A stretch of 30,387 nucleotides of DNA from CAYRIY01 sp964424335 (GTDB lineage Bacteria; Bacillota; Limnochordia; DTU080; RSA5), in NCBI GenBank assembly GCA_964424335.1, contig CAYRIY010000035.1, positions 1 to 30,387 on the forward strand, written 5' to 3'. The notes under the pieces are model-generated. The model was not told where the DNA came from and did no database searches. It was given only the letters and a program-made list of their open reading frames with translations. The translations under genes and the position numbers were made by a program. Positions 16,537 to 24,004 of the stretch are shown piece after piece (position 1 is the stretch's first letter; each line of letters starts with the position of its first letter).

Positions 16537-16988
16537 ATGCCTTTCTCCTCCTTATAGGTCATATGATTGTCTGGCGGCGGGCCCTGGAGGTGTCCCTGTG
16601 TTGGTCTTGTGCTCGACTATTCTGGGTATGCGAGTTGATTTCCGAATGCCTGAAGGCGCGCGCCTGACGAAACATAGTATGATGGGAATTGTTTGACTAT
16701 TGAATTGAAGATCCTTCTTAATATTTCGTGCGTTTCTTGTATGATTTCACTGGCGTTTCGGCCACTAATGCGTTATAAGCGTCGTGCATTTAATAGCGCG
16801 TTTCCACCGGGAAAACACGAAAGATAAGCAGGATAATTGCAAAGTAAACTAGTATGTCAGATTGGTATGTTATTGGTTTAATGAACCATAAATCGCTTTA
16901 GCACGGGGGTGTTGATGCGGGAAAAGACGGTGAGATCAATCGGGCAGATCGCGGATGAATCGAAAACAGAAAAAGGGGTGGATAAAAA
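16537..16988. other. Divergent intergenic region (452 bp)
   Basis: It lies between binding-protein genes 3 (minus) and 4 (plus) and is more AT-rich than its surroundings, so it should contain both promoters. It holds TGTGCTCG at 16608-16615, the shared 13-mer at 16827-16839, several GTATGA/GTATGT repeats (about 16678, 16739, 16853 and 16865) and an imperfect GTTTCC...GGGAAAAC dyad near 16799-16815. I see no gene. Confidence 0.5.
16827..16839 (+). promoter_or_regulatory. Shared 13-mer AGCAGGATAATTG (copy 2)
   Basis: Identical to 7877-7889 and at the same 162-base distance from the start codon of the next binding-protein gene. GATAAT within it resembles a -10 box, but GGGAAA at the -35 position is not convincing. 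Confidence 0.4.
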
Positions 16989-18239
16989 GTGATCAGCAAA
17001 CGTTTGAGCATGACCGTGTTGATGTCGTTGGCCCTTACTCTTATTCTCAGCCTTTCTAGCTTCGCGTCGGAAAAGGTCAAGATCAGCTATGCCCACTGGG
17101 GGAATAACCCCGGCTACCAGGCCAAGGTCGAAGCGTTCAATGCGATGCAAGATCGTATCGAGGTGGAGTTTGTGCCTCGGCGAATGGATGTGGTGGAGAT
17201 CATCGGTGGCGTGGGCGCCGACGCTTATACGCTTTGGGGACCCAACATCCACCAGTACGCGCTGAGTGGGTTCGCGCATTCGCTCGAGGCATTTTACCAA
17301 AGGGATGCGGATTTCTTTCGGGATGTCTTCCCGCCGGCGATGGAGGCAGTGACCGTCAGGGGCGAAGTGTGGGCCTTGCCGCATTACTTGTCCGGTGAAA
17401 ACGGGCTGTGGTACAACAAGACGCGCTTTGCGGAAGCGGGTCTGTCCGTGCCTGACCACTCCTGGACGTGGGACGACGAGTACGCAGCGGGGCAGAAGCT
17501 CGTCCGGCGCAATCCGGACGGCGAAATCACCCAATGGGCTTTTTTGAACTCGACGACCAGTTGGAGCCAGTTGTTGGTCCGGGTGTTGACCGCTGGCGGC
17601 GAGTTTTTGACTGAGTCCGGACAGTTTGCATTTGGCGGCGAAGCGGGTATTCGGGCGGCGAACGCGCTGATCGAGTTCGCCAGGTTGCAAGACGGCGTAG
17701 GGCCGGGCAACTTCGTGCGGGGCGACGTAGCGATGGGCGGACACGCCATTTACTATCAAGAGCCGATTCGGACCAATCGCATGTACGAAAACTTCGAAGT
17801 CGGCGCGACGATCATGTCTCGTGATCCGGTAACCGGAAACAGGAGCGTGGAAGTCGCAAACAACATGGAATTGATCGTGATGAATCCAAATACCCAGTAT
17901 CCCGAAGAGACCTGGGAGTTCATGAAGTTCATGCTCTCTCAGGAGTCTCACGACGCTGTCTACAGCAGGATCGGGTACATCCAAATGATTCCGGCCAAGC
18001 ACTCGGTGGCCAATTCACCAGTCTTCTTGGACCAAGACCTTCCCAACTTCACACTTGACTTGCCCGGATTCCTCGAGTCATGGGCGAACGCGAAGTCGAT
18101 TCACGTTCAAAACTGGGGCGATGTAACCGCGATCATTAACGCGGAGTGGGCCAAGACCTTGGCCGAAGAGCAGCCAGTTGAAGCCTTCTACGAGCGGCTT
18201 CAAGACCTGGTGCCCCCGATCATGGGCGAAGTGGAGTAA
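16989..18239 (+). CDS. Sugar ABC transporter substrate-binding protein 4
   Basis: SBP_bac_1-family binding protein, 416 residues. GTG start with AAAGGGGTGG seven bases upstream. Signal peptide: ISKRLSMTVLMSLALTLILS, cleaved near SFA-S; no lipobox. The mature part (EKVKISYAHWGNNPG) shows the WTWDDEYAAGQKL and YPEETWEFMKFML family motifs. It is followed by a hairpin at 18247-18296 and then by the EamA-fucosidase-peptidase genes, so a fucosylated oligosaccharide or glycopeptide is a reasonable ligand (inference). No permease or ATPase gene is adjacent. Confidence 0.92.
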   Translation: MISKRLSMTVLMSLALTLILSLSSFASEKVKISYAHWGNNPGYQAKVEAFNAMQDRIEVEFVPRRMDVVEIIGGVGADAYTLWGPNIHQYALSGFAHSLEAFYQRDADFFRDVFPPAMEAVTVRGEVWALPHYLSGENGLWYNKTRFAEAGLSVPDHSWTWDDEYAAGQKLVRRNPDGEITQWAFLNSTTSWSQLLVRVLTAGGEFLTESGQFAFGGEAGIRAANALIEFARLQDGVGPGNFVRGDVAMGGHAIYYQEPIRTNRMYENFEVGATIMSRDPVTGNRSVEVANNMELIVMNPNTQYPEETWEFMKFMLSQESHDAVYSRIGYIQMIPAKHSVANSPVFLDQDLPNFTLDLPGFLESWANAKSIHVQNWGDVTAIINAEWAKTLAEEQPVEAFYERLQDLVPPIMGEVE

Positions 18240-18246
18240 CGGATTT

Positions 18247-18296
18247 CGAAGCGTGCGATGGCATCGCCACGTGCGGCCTTGCGATCGCACGCTTCG
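18247..18296 (+). terminator. Hairpin after binding-protein gene 4
   Basis: A perfect 13-bp stem (CGAAGCGTGCGAT and complement, 18247-18259 and 18284-18296) with a 24-base loop begins eight bases after the stop codon. It is followed by TTAAAG, not a T run, so it may be a partial terminator or 3'-end stabiliser before the downstream genes. Confidence 0.5.
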
Positions 18297-18364
18297 TTAA
18301 AGATCAGCGGGTGGAAGCCGAGGTTTGATTGACTTGGACCGGAGTCAGACAAGGGAGATCGCAA

Positions 18365-19300
18365 TTGACGCATCTCAGGACTGAAAAAGCGAAACCATCG
18401 GCTAACCTGGGTAGTCCTACCGCCGCGCAGTACGGTTATCTTGCAATTGGAATCATCGCACTTTCGTTTGCGGCGATCTTTGTTCGTTTATCCGATGTGG
18501 CGCCTCCCGTCATCGCCTTTTACCGGCTCGCGTTCGCATGGGTCCCTCTATTCCTGGTGATCAATCTCCCGCGAATGCGGAAAACCGCCGTTCGTTCGGG
18601 TGGGTTCGCATCGCGCTCCGACTTTTATCTGGCGGCTGCCGCAGGCGCCTGTCTGGGTTTGCATTACGCCGTGTGGTTTGTGTCGTTGCAGTATACGTCG
18701 ATCGGCTCTTCGACGACGTTAGTGACGCTTCAGCCCATTTTCGTCGTGCTGTTCTCCTTTCTCCTATTCAAAGAGAGGGTCAGCGGCAAGTCGATCCTGG
18801 GTCTTGTACTCGCCATCTTGGGCGCTTTTGTGATTACATCGTCGGATGCCATGTTCTCCCGGGACCACTTGTACGGCGACATGCTGGCGCTGGGCGCGGC
18901 CGTGCTCATCGCTATCTACCTCATGATCGGTCGGTCGGTCCGCCACCGGGTCGATACGTTCCACTACATGAATGTCGTCTACGCGTCGGGCGCGCTGGTC
19001 TTGCTGATCTTGAACTTTTCGACGGGTCAAGAAATGTCCGGGTTTGCCTTGCGAGAGTGGTTGATCTTTATTGGCCTGGCCGTCGTCTCTACTCTCTTGG
19101 GGCACACGTTGCTCAACTGGCTGCTTGGGTCGCTGCGTGCGTCGACCGTGTCTATTTTCTTTCTCGGAGAGCCGGTCGGAGCAAACATACTTGCCTATCT
19201 TTTGATGAATGAGATGATGGGCGTCCGGCAGACGCTGGGCGCCGCTTTGGTCCTTTTGGGCATCGCCTTTTTCCTATTGGGCAGCAACCCGCGTAAATAA
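18365..19300 (+). CDS. EamA/DMT-family membrane transporter
   Basis: Drug/metabolite transporter superfamily protein of about 311 residues with ten predicted hydrophobic segments arranged as two EamA repeats (first starting YLAIGIIALSFAAIFVRLS, second around LYGDMLALGAAVLIAIYLM). It is an inner-membrane permease or exporter of a small metabolite. I choose TTG 18365, with AAGGGAG seven bases upstream; an in-frame TTG at 18329 is an alternative. It precedes the GH95 fucosidase gene by 31 bases, which suggests a shared transcript. Such proteins do not work with ABC binding proteins, so it does not fill the missing permease role; it may export or import a by-product such as a sugar or amino acid. 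Substrate unknown. Confidence 0.85.
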   Translation: MTHLRTEKAKPSANLGSPTAAQYGYLAIGIIALSFAAIFVRLSDVAPPVIAFYRLAFAWVPLFLVINLPRMRKTAVRSGGFASRSDFYLAAAAGACLGLHYAVWFVSLQYTSIGSSTTLVTLQPIFVVLFSFLLFKERVSGKSILGLVLAILGAFVITSSDAMFSRDHLYGDMLALGAAVLIAIYLMIGRSVRHRVDTFHYMNVVYASGALVLLILNFSTGQEMSGFALREWLIFIGLAVVSTLLGHTLLNWLLGSLRASTVSIFFLGEPVGANILAYLLMNEMMGVRQTLGAALVLLGIAFFLLGSNPRK

Positions 19301-19331
19301 ACGTCGCGGATCTAGAGTAGGAGGCAATACG

Positions 19332-21689
19332 ATGATCAACGCAGAGTCAGTCGCTACCAAGGAGAGCGGACCGACGCGCCTTTGGTACCGCCAGCCCGCG
19401 CGCCACTGGTTGCAGGCGCTTCCGGTCGGAAACGGTCGGCTGGGCGGCATGGTGTTTGGCCGTCTTGGTCAAGAGACGATCCAACTCAACGAAGATACCG
19501 TGTGGGAGCGAGGGCCGGAGGATCGGAACAACCCGGACTCCATCAAGCACTTGGACGAAGTGCGACGCCTACTCATGGCCGGAGAGATCGAAAAGGCGCA
19601 CTATCTCGCCTCGATCAGCCAGTTCGGCATTCCAAACCGCATGGCGGCGTACCAGGTCTTGGGCGAGTTGATCCTCCATGTCGACGGGATGTCGAATATC
19701 TCCGACTACACCCGGGAACTGGACCTTGCAACCGGGGTGGCGCGCGTTGCGTTTCGAGCCGGTGGAACCTCCTACGTCCGAGAGGTCTTTGCTAGTTATC
19801 CGGATCAAGTGTTGGTCGTTCGGTTTACCTGTGAAAAGCCCGGGGGAATTAGTCTCGGTGCGACGATGCGTCGCCGATACGATGGCCGCACGAGGAATCT
19901 TTCCAATGACACCCAGCTCTTTTACGGCCAGTGTGGGTGGAACGGGAGTCGATTTGCTGCGCAGTTTCGAGTGATTCCCGAAGGCGGCACGGTCGAGACG
20001 ATCGGCAATCACGTGGTCGTATCAAATGCAGATGCTGTGACCATCTTGCTGGCCGCAGCGACCAACTTCCGGTTTGAAGATTACGAAGGAGAAGCCGCGC
20101 GCCTTGTCGAGGAAGCGGCGAAGAAGTCGTACGAAGAGTTGCGGGAAAGGCACGTAAATGAACATCGCGCCGTGTTCGAGCGCGTGTCGCTCAAGTTGTC
20201 CACAGGGTCAAAGGAAGAGGAGGAGGGCCTCGAGTCGCTTCCGACCGATGAGCGGCTCAGAAGGGTAAAAGAGGGCGGCGAAGACCTTGGGCTTGTGTCG
20301 CTCTACTTTCAGTACGGACGGTACTTGCTCATGGGCAGCAGCCGTCCGGGAAGCCTCCCCGCCAACCTGCAAGGCGTTTGGAACGACACCGTGACGCCCG
20401 CATGGGACAGCAAGTACACGATCAACATCAATACCCAGATGAACTACTGGCCTGCAGAGGTGTGCAACCTTTCGGAGCTGCACGAACCGCTCTTTGATCT
20501 CATCGAGCGCGTGCGAGAAAACGGGCGAAAGACAGCGCAGATCCACTACGGGTGCAGAGGATTTGTCGTCCACCACAACACGGACCTGTGGGCCGACGCA
20601 GCCCCGCTGGACAATGTGTGGTGCGGACTGTGGCCGACGGGAGGGGCGTGGCTCGTCCTTCACCTGTGGGATCAGTACGAGTTTACGCTCGATCGCGAGT
20701 TTTTGCGGCAGCGGGCCCTCCCGCTCATGCTGGATGCGGCGAGGTTTGTCCTGGATTTCATGATTGAAGACGAGAACGGCGTGCTGCTCTTTGGTCCATC
20801 GCTCTCCCCGGAAAACAGCTACCGGGTCGATGGGAAGGTCGGCGCGCTGTGCATGAGTCCCGCCATGGACACACAGATCATCACGAGCCTTTTCCAGCGA
20901 TCGCTCAAGGCGATGGAGATTTTGGGGATCGACGATCCGATCGGTGCTGAGATGCAGGCCGCGCTCAAGAAGCTTCCTCCGATGAAGATCGGTCGCTACG
21001 GCCAACTTCAGGAGTGGATGGAAGATTACGAAGAGGTTCAACTTGGGCATCGGCACGTCTCGCACCTCTTTGCCGTGTACCCGGACGACCAGATCTCGAT
21101 CGACACGACTCCGGAGCTGGCGGCTGCGGCTCGTCGATCTTTGGAGCGACGCCTCGAAAACGGCGGGGGCGGCACGGGCTGGAGCCGGGCTTGGGTCGTC
21201 GGACTTTGGGCTCGGTTTAGGGAAGGGGATCTGGCGTACGAGCATCTTCTCGAGTTGCTCAAACACAGTACGGAAGAGAATCTCTTCGACATGCACCCGC
21301 CTCAAGGTTCTAATCCCTTGACCGTGTTTCAAATCGATGGAAACCTTGGCGCCACGGCTGCCATCGCGGAAGCCTTGTTGCAGTCGCATGGCGGCGAGAT
21401 CCGCCTCCTGCCTGCTCTGCCCAGCGCGTGGAGGAGTGGAAGCGTTAAAGGGCTCAGAGCAAGGGGCAACTTTGAAATCGATATCGAGTGGAGCGAAGGC
21501 AAACTTGTCAAAGCGGCGATTCGCTCCGGCGCATCGGAGCCCTGCCGGATTCGCGTCGAGGGACCGGTCATTTTACGCTCTCCTGATGGCGAAGAACGTG
21601 TGGTTCAGCCAATCGACGGCGTTGTGACGATCTCAACCGCGAGTGGGGCCGAGTACGTTCTGAGGCCGGTCGAAGGGGGCGTCTCCTAA
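19332..21689 (+). CDS. GH95 alpha-L-fucosidase
   Basis: Glycoside hydrolase family 95 enzyme of 785 residues, normal length, expected to remove alpha-L-fucose (typically alpha-1,2 on galactose). N-terminal beta domain starts with LPVGNGRLGGMVFG and QLNEDTVW; the central (alpha/alpha)6 barrel shows NLQGVWND, Asn367 and Asn371 (INTQMNYWPAE), HHNTDLWAD, Glu494 (SPENSY) and Asp669 (FQIDGNLG), which correspond to the catalytic Asn, Glu and Asp described for Bifidobacterium AfcA (from memory). No signal peptide, hence cytoplasmic. ATG start with TAGGAGG seven bases upstream. A Glu-rich stretch (KEEEEGLESL, ~298-307) forms a linker-like insert. The stop codon is two bases from the M42 peptidase start, indicating one operon. 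Some GH95 members act on alpha-L-galactose, so specificity is not certain. Confidence 0.93.
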   Translation: MINAESVATKESGPTRLWYRQPARHWLQALPVGNGRLGGMVFGRLGQETIQLNEDTVWERGPEDRNNPDSIKHLDEVRRLLMAGEIEKAHYLASISQFGIPNRMAAYQVLGELILHVDGMSNISDYTRELDLATGVARVAFRAGGTSYVREVFASYPDQVLVVRFTCEKPGGISLGATMRRRYDGRTRNLSNDTQLFYGQCGWNGSRFAAQFRVIPEGGTVETIGNHVVVSNADAVTILLAAATNFRFEDYEGEAARLVEEAAKKSYEELRERHVNEHRAVFERVSLKLSTGSKEEEEGLESLPTDERLRRVKEGGEDLGLVSLYFQYGRYLLMGSSRPGSLPANLQGVWNDTVTPAWDSKYTININTQMNYWPAEVCNLSELHEPLFDLIERVRENGRKTAQIHYGCRGFVVHHNTDLWADAAPLDNVWCGLWPTGGAWLVLHLWDQYEFTLDREFLRQRALPLMLDAARFVLDFMIEDENGVLLFGPSLSPENSYRVDGKVGALCMSPAMDTQIITSLFQRSLKAMEILGIDDPIGAEMQAALKKLPPMKIGRYGQLQEWMEDYEEVQLGHRHVSHLFAVYPDDQISIDTTPELAAAARRSLERRLENGGGGTGWSRAWVVGLWARFREGDLAYEHLLELLKHSTEENLFDMHPPQGSNPLTVFQIDGNLGATAAIAEALLQSHGGEIRLLPALPSAWRSGSVKGLRARGNFEIDIEWSEGKLVKAAIRSGASEPCRIRVEGPVILRSPDGEERVVQPIDGVVTISTASGAEYVLRPVEGGVS

Positions 21690-21691
21690 AG

Positions 21692-22753
21692 GTGGACTTG
21701 TTGCGATTGCTCAGCGATCTGCCCGGCGTTTCCGGCAACGAGAGTCCCGTGTTGGAGTGCGTGCGGCAAGAGTTTGAAAAGCTGACGGACGAAGTGCAAA
21801 CCGATCACCTAGGCAACGTGCTGGGAATTCGCCGCTCGAGCGCGGGCCGCTCAGGTCGTCCGCATCGAGTGATGGTCGCCGCACATGTGGACGAGATCGG
21901 AATGATGGTGCGTCACGTCGACGCGAACGGGTTCGTCAAATTCAACCCGGTTGGAGGCCTCGACCCGCGCGTGCTCATCGCCCAACAAGTGATCATCCAC
22001 GGAAGCGAGGAAGTCCGGGGCATTATCGCTCCCGATTCGAGGTGGTTGTTTGGCGAGGGCGACAAGAGTCGCACGCCGGACATACCGGAGCTTTTCATCG
22101 ATGTAGGCAGGCCCGCAAGTGAGGTGAAGCGCCTTGTTCGACGGGGCGACTTCATTAGCCTTGCGCAGCCTTTTTACGAGTTGAACGACCAAGTCGTGGT
22201 CTCCAGAAACTTCGATAACCGAGTCGGCGTCTACATCATGATCGAGGCGATGAGGCGGCTCAAAAGGCCGGTTGCCGATGTGTTCGCCGTGGGGACGGTT
22301 CAAGAAGAAGTGGGACTTCGCGGCGCGACGGTGGCAGCGTACGCCATCGAACCGGATATCGGCATTGCCCTCGACGGGAGCTTGACCTGGGACGTTCCGG
22401 GCGCGGCCGAGGAGAACAGGCACTGCTCGATGGGCAAGGGCGTCGGCATCTATGTCATGGATCGCAACACGATCTCGGATCGACGGATCGTCGATCTCAT
22501 GATTGGGCTTTGCGAGCAAAACGACATTCCCTACCAGCTCAATCTGGGCGGAGGCACCGACGCCGCCGCCATGCAAAGGGCGAGGGGCGGCGCGTACGCG
22601 TGCACGATCGGTCCGCCCGTTCGCTACATGCATTCGGTCGTGCAGATGTGCGATCGCGGCGACATCGAAGCAACCGTGAGGCTGCTTACCGCTTTTCTCG
22701 AGAGTGAAGAGATGATCGCATCACTGCCGGTCAAAAGGTTTGTCGTGGATTGA
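21692..22753 (+). CDS. M42 family aminopeptidase
   Basis: Dinuclear metal aminopeptidase of the M42 family (FrvX/PepA-type TET peptidase), 353 residues, which trims N-terminal residues from short peptides in the cytoplasm. Metal and catalytic residues in order: His65 (AAHVDEIG, with Asp67), Asp175 (NFDNRVG), Glu205-Glu206 (QEEVG), Asp228 (ALDGS) and His314 (YMHS). The GTG at 21692 starts two bases after the fucosidase stop, suggesting translational coupling; a TTG at 21701 with AAAGGTGG upstream is an alternative. Some members are annotated as endoglucanases, but that is a historical misassignment. Being coupled to a fucosidase and followed by an Xaa-Pro peptidase suggests breakdown of imported glycopeptides (inference). 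Confidence 0.93.
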   Translation: MDLLRLLSDLPGVSGNESPVLECVRQEFEKLTDEVQTDHLGNVLGIRRSSAGRSGRPHRVMVAAHVDEIGMMVRHVDANGFVKFNPVGGLDPRVLIAQQVIIHGSEEVRGIIAPDSRWLFGEGDKSRTPDIPELFIDVGRPASEVKRLVRRGDFISLAQPFYELNDQVVVSRNFDNRVGVYIMIEAMRRLKRPVADVFAVGTVQEEVGLRGATVAAYAIEPDIGIALDGSLTWDVPGAAEENRHCSMGKGVGIYVMDRNTISDRRIVDLMIGLCEQNDIPYQLNLGGGTDAAAMQRARGGAYACTIGPPVRYMHSVVQMCDRGDIEATVRLLTAFLESEEMIASLPVKRFVVD

Positions 22754-22807
22754 CATGGCGTCACAGTCACGCCGGTGCATTTAAGATCTTAGTCAAGGAG
22801 ATGCGGC

Positions 22808-23887
22808 ATGAGTCGGGTCGAACGTCTTTTGCAACGCCTCGAAGAAGAGAATTTGGACGGTTTGCTCTTGCTCAAAACGAGCGTGCTGCGCAATCAGAAC
22901 GTGAGGTACATCACGGGTTTCACCGGCAGCACCGCCTACGTGCTGATTTCAAAAAAGCGACGGGTACTCTTGACGGACGCTCGCTACGACGAGCAGGCGG
23001 CCGAGGAATGTCCTGAGTTTGAAGTGCTGCGACACGGAAAAGTGTGGGAGATGCTCCAAGGCATCATCAGCGAGCTCGGCCTCAGCCGCGTCGCATACGA
23101 CGCCTCCGGGTTGACGGCGAAATCGCTGGAGATCGTCCAAAAGTCGATCAAAGGTGTCGAGTGGGTCTCCACGGACGGCCTGATCAATCAACTGCGCTCT
23201 GTCAAGGAGCCTGAAGAGATCGAGCGCATCTCGGTCGCGGCACAGATTTGCGACAAGCTTTTTGAACATGCGCTCAGCAAGGTCCGGGCGGGAATGACAG
23301 AGCGTGAGCTTGGTCTTGAGTTTGAAATCGAGTCGAGGCGGCTCGGGGCCGATGGGCTCGCATTTGATCTGATCGTTGTGTCCGGAAAACGCTCGTCCCA
23401 TCAGCACGGGGCTCCCTCGGACAAGGTGATGGAGGTCGGCGACTTTGTCACCTTGGACTTCGGAGCGCGGTACCAGGGATATTGCTCGGATATGACCAGA
23501 ACGATCGTGATCGGAAAAGCGGATTCCAGGCAAAGGGAAGTGTACGACACGGTCAAGCGAGCTCAAGAGAAAGGTGTGGAGCTCGTCAAAGACGGGGCAA
23601 TCCCGCGTGATATCACGGCGAGCGTCTGTGCGATTCTCGATGACGCCGGTTTCGCCGAGTACGCGAGCAGAGGGGTCGGGCACGGGGTCGGCCTCGATAT
23701 CCACGAACTCCCCTACATAGGCGGTAACGAAGGTCCTCCTTTGGCTACCGGAAACATCGTCACCGTCGAACCGGGGATTTACATCCCCGGTTGGGGCGGT
23801 GTACGCATCGAGGATTTGGTGCTGGTGACTGATGAAGGGCCCAAGCGGCTTACCACATCCACCAAAGAGCTAATCGAAGTGTTGTAG
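22808..23887 (+). CDS. Xaa-Pro aminopeptidase/dipeptidase (M24 family)
   Basis: Metallopeptidase of the M24 family, 359 residues, releasing residues next to proline from short peptides. The N-terminal creatinase-like domain covers about residues 1-130 (YITGFTGSTAYVLIS). The pita-bread catalytic domain holds the complete metal set: Asp217 (TLDFGA), Asp228 (CSDMTR), His292 (GHGVGLDIHE), Glu321 (VEPGIY) and Glu335 (RIEDLV), plus His200 (SSHQHG). ATG 22808 has AAGGAG seven bases upstream. It is last in the EamA-GH95-M42-M24 group, 54 bases after M42, and is followed by a hairpin and a tandem repeat. Mucin peptide backbones are rich in Pro, Thr and Ser, so its presence fits O-glycopeptide use, though PepP/PepQ proteins are also common housekeeping enzymes. 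Confidence 0.94.
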   Translation: MSRVERLLQRLEEENLDGLLLLKTSVLRNQNVRYITGFTGSTAYVLISKKRRVLLTDARYDEQAAEECPEFEVLRHGKVWEMLQGIISELGLSRVAYDASGLTAKSLEIVQKSIKGVEWVSTDGLINQLRSVKEPEEIERISVAAQICDKLFEHALSKVRAGMTERELGLEFEIESRRLGADGLAFDLIVVSGKRSSHQHGAPSDKVMEVGDFVTLDFGARYQGYCSDMTRTIVIGKADSRQREVYDTVKRAQEKGVELVKDGAIPRDITASVCAILDDAGFAEYASRGVGHGVGLDIHELPYIGGNEGPPLATGNIVTVEPGIYIPGWGGVRIEDLVLVTDEGPKRLTTSTKELIEVL

Positions 23888-23894
23888 GCATGGA

Positions 23895-23916
23895 GCGGCG
23901 GCCCTTGCGCCGCCGC
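23895..23916. terminator. Hairpin after the M24 peptidase gene
   Basis: An eight-pair G+C stem (GCGGCGGC and complement, 23895-23902 and 23909-23916) with a six-base loop starts seven bases after the peptidase stop codon and overlaps the first unit of the 19-bp repeat. It lies between convergent genes and could act in either direction; T content after it is moderate. Confidence 0.5.
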
Positions 23917-24004
23917 TTACACTTTGCTCCGCCACTTACACTTTGTTCCGCCACTTACTTCTCTGGCGGCCACTTACACCTTGCGCTCCCACTTACTCCT
24001 TGCC
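23910..24004. repeat. Five-copy 19-bp tandem repeat
   Basis: Five contiguous units of exactly 19 bases begin at 23910, 23929, 23948, 23967 and 23986. The consensus is CCGCCACTTACACTTTGCT, with units 1 and 2 nearly identical and the others diverged; CTTAC is invariant in all five. The last unit runs 12 bases into the minus-strand isomerase gene and supplies its final codons (Gly-Lys-Glu-stop). It fills the short convergent gap between two genes. Confidence 0.85.

Noticed and set aside
16878..18002. 374-codon minus-strand frame opposite binding-protein gene 4
   Set aside because: The plus strand encodes a complete signal peptide and SBP_bac_1 domain; the minus-strand frame is a shadow that also runs into the promoter region.
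20208..21389. 393-codon frame on the minus strand within the GH95 gene
   Set aside because: It lies entirely opposite a convincing GH95 coding region and shows no family motifs.
21692..22753. Endoglucanase annotation for the M42 protein
   Set aside because: The metal-ligand and catalytic motifs are those of an aminopeptidase; the endoglucanase label sometimes attached to this family lacks support.
23910..24004. CRISPR array
   Set aside because: Units are contiguous 19-mers with degenerate sequence and no spacers; it is a simple tandem repeat, and no cas gene is present.
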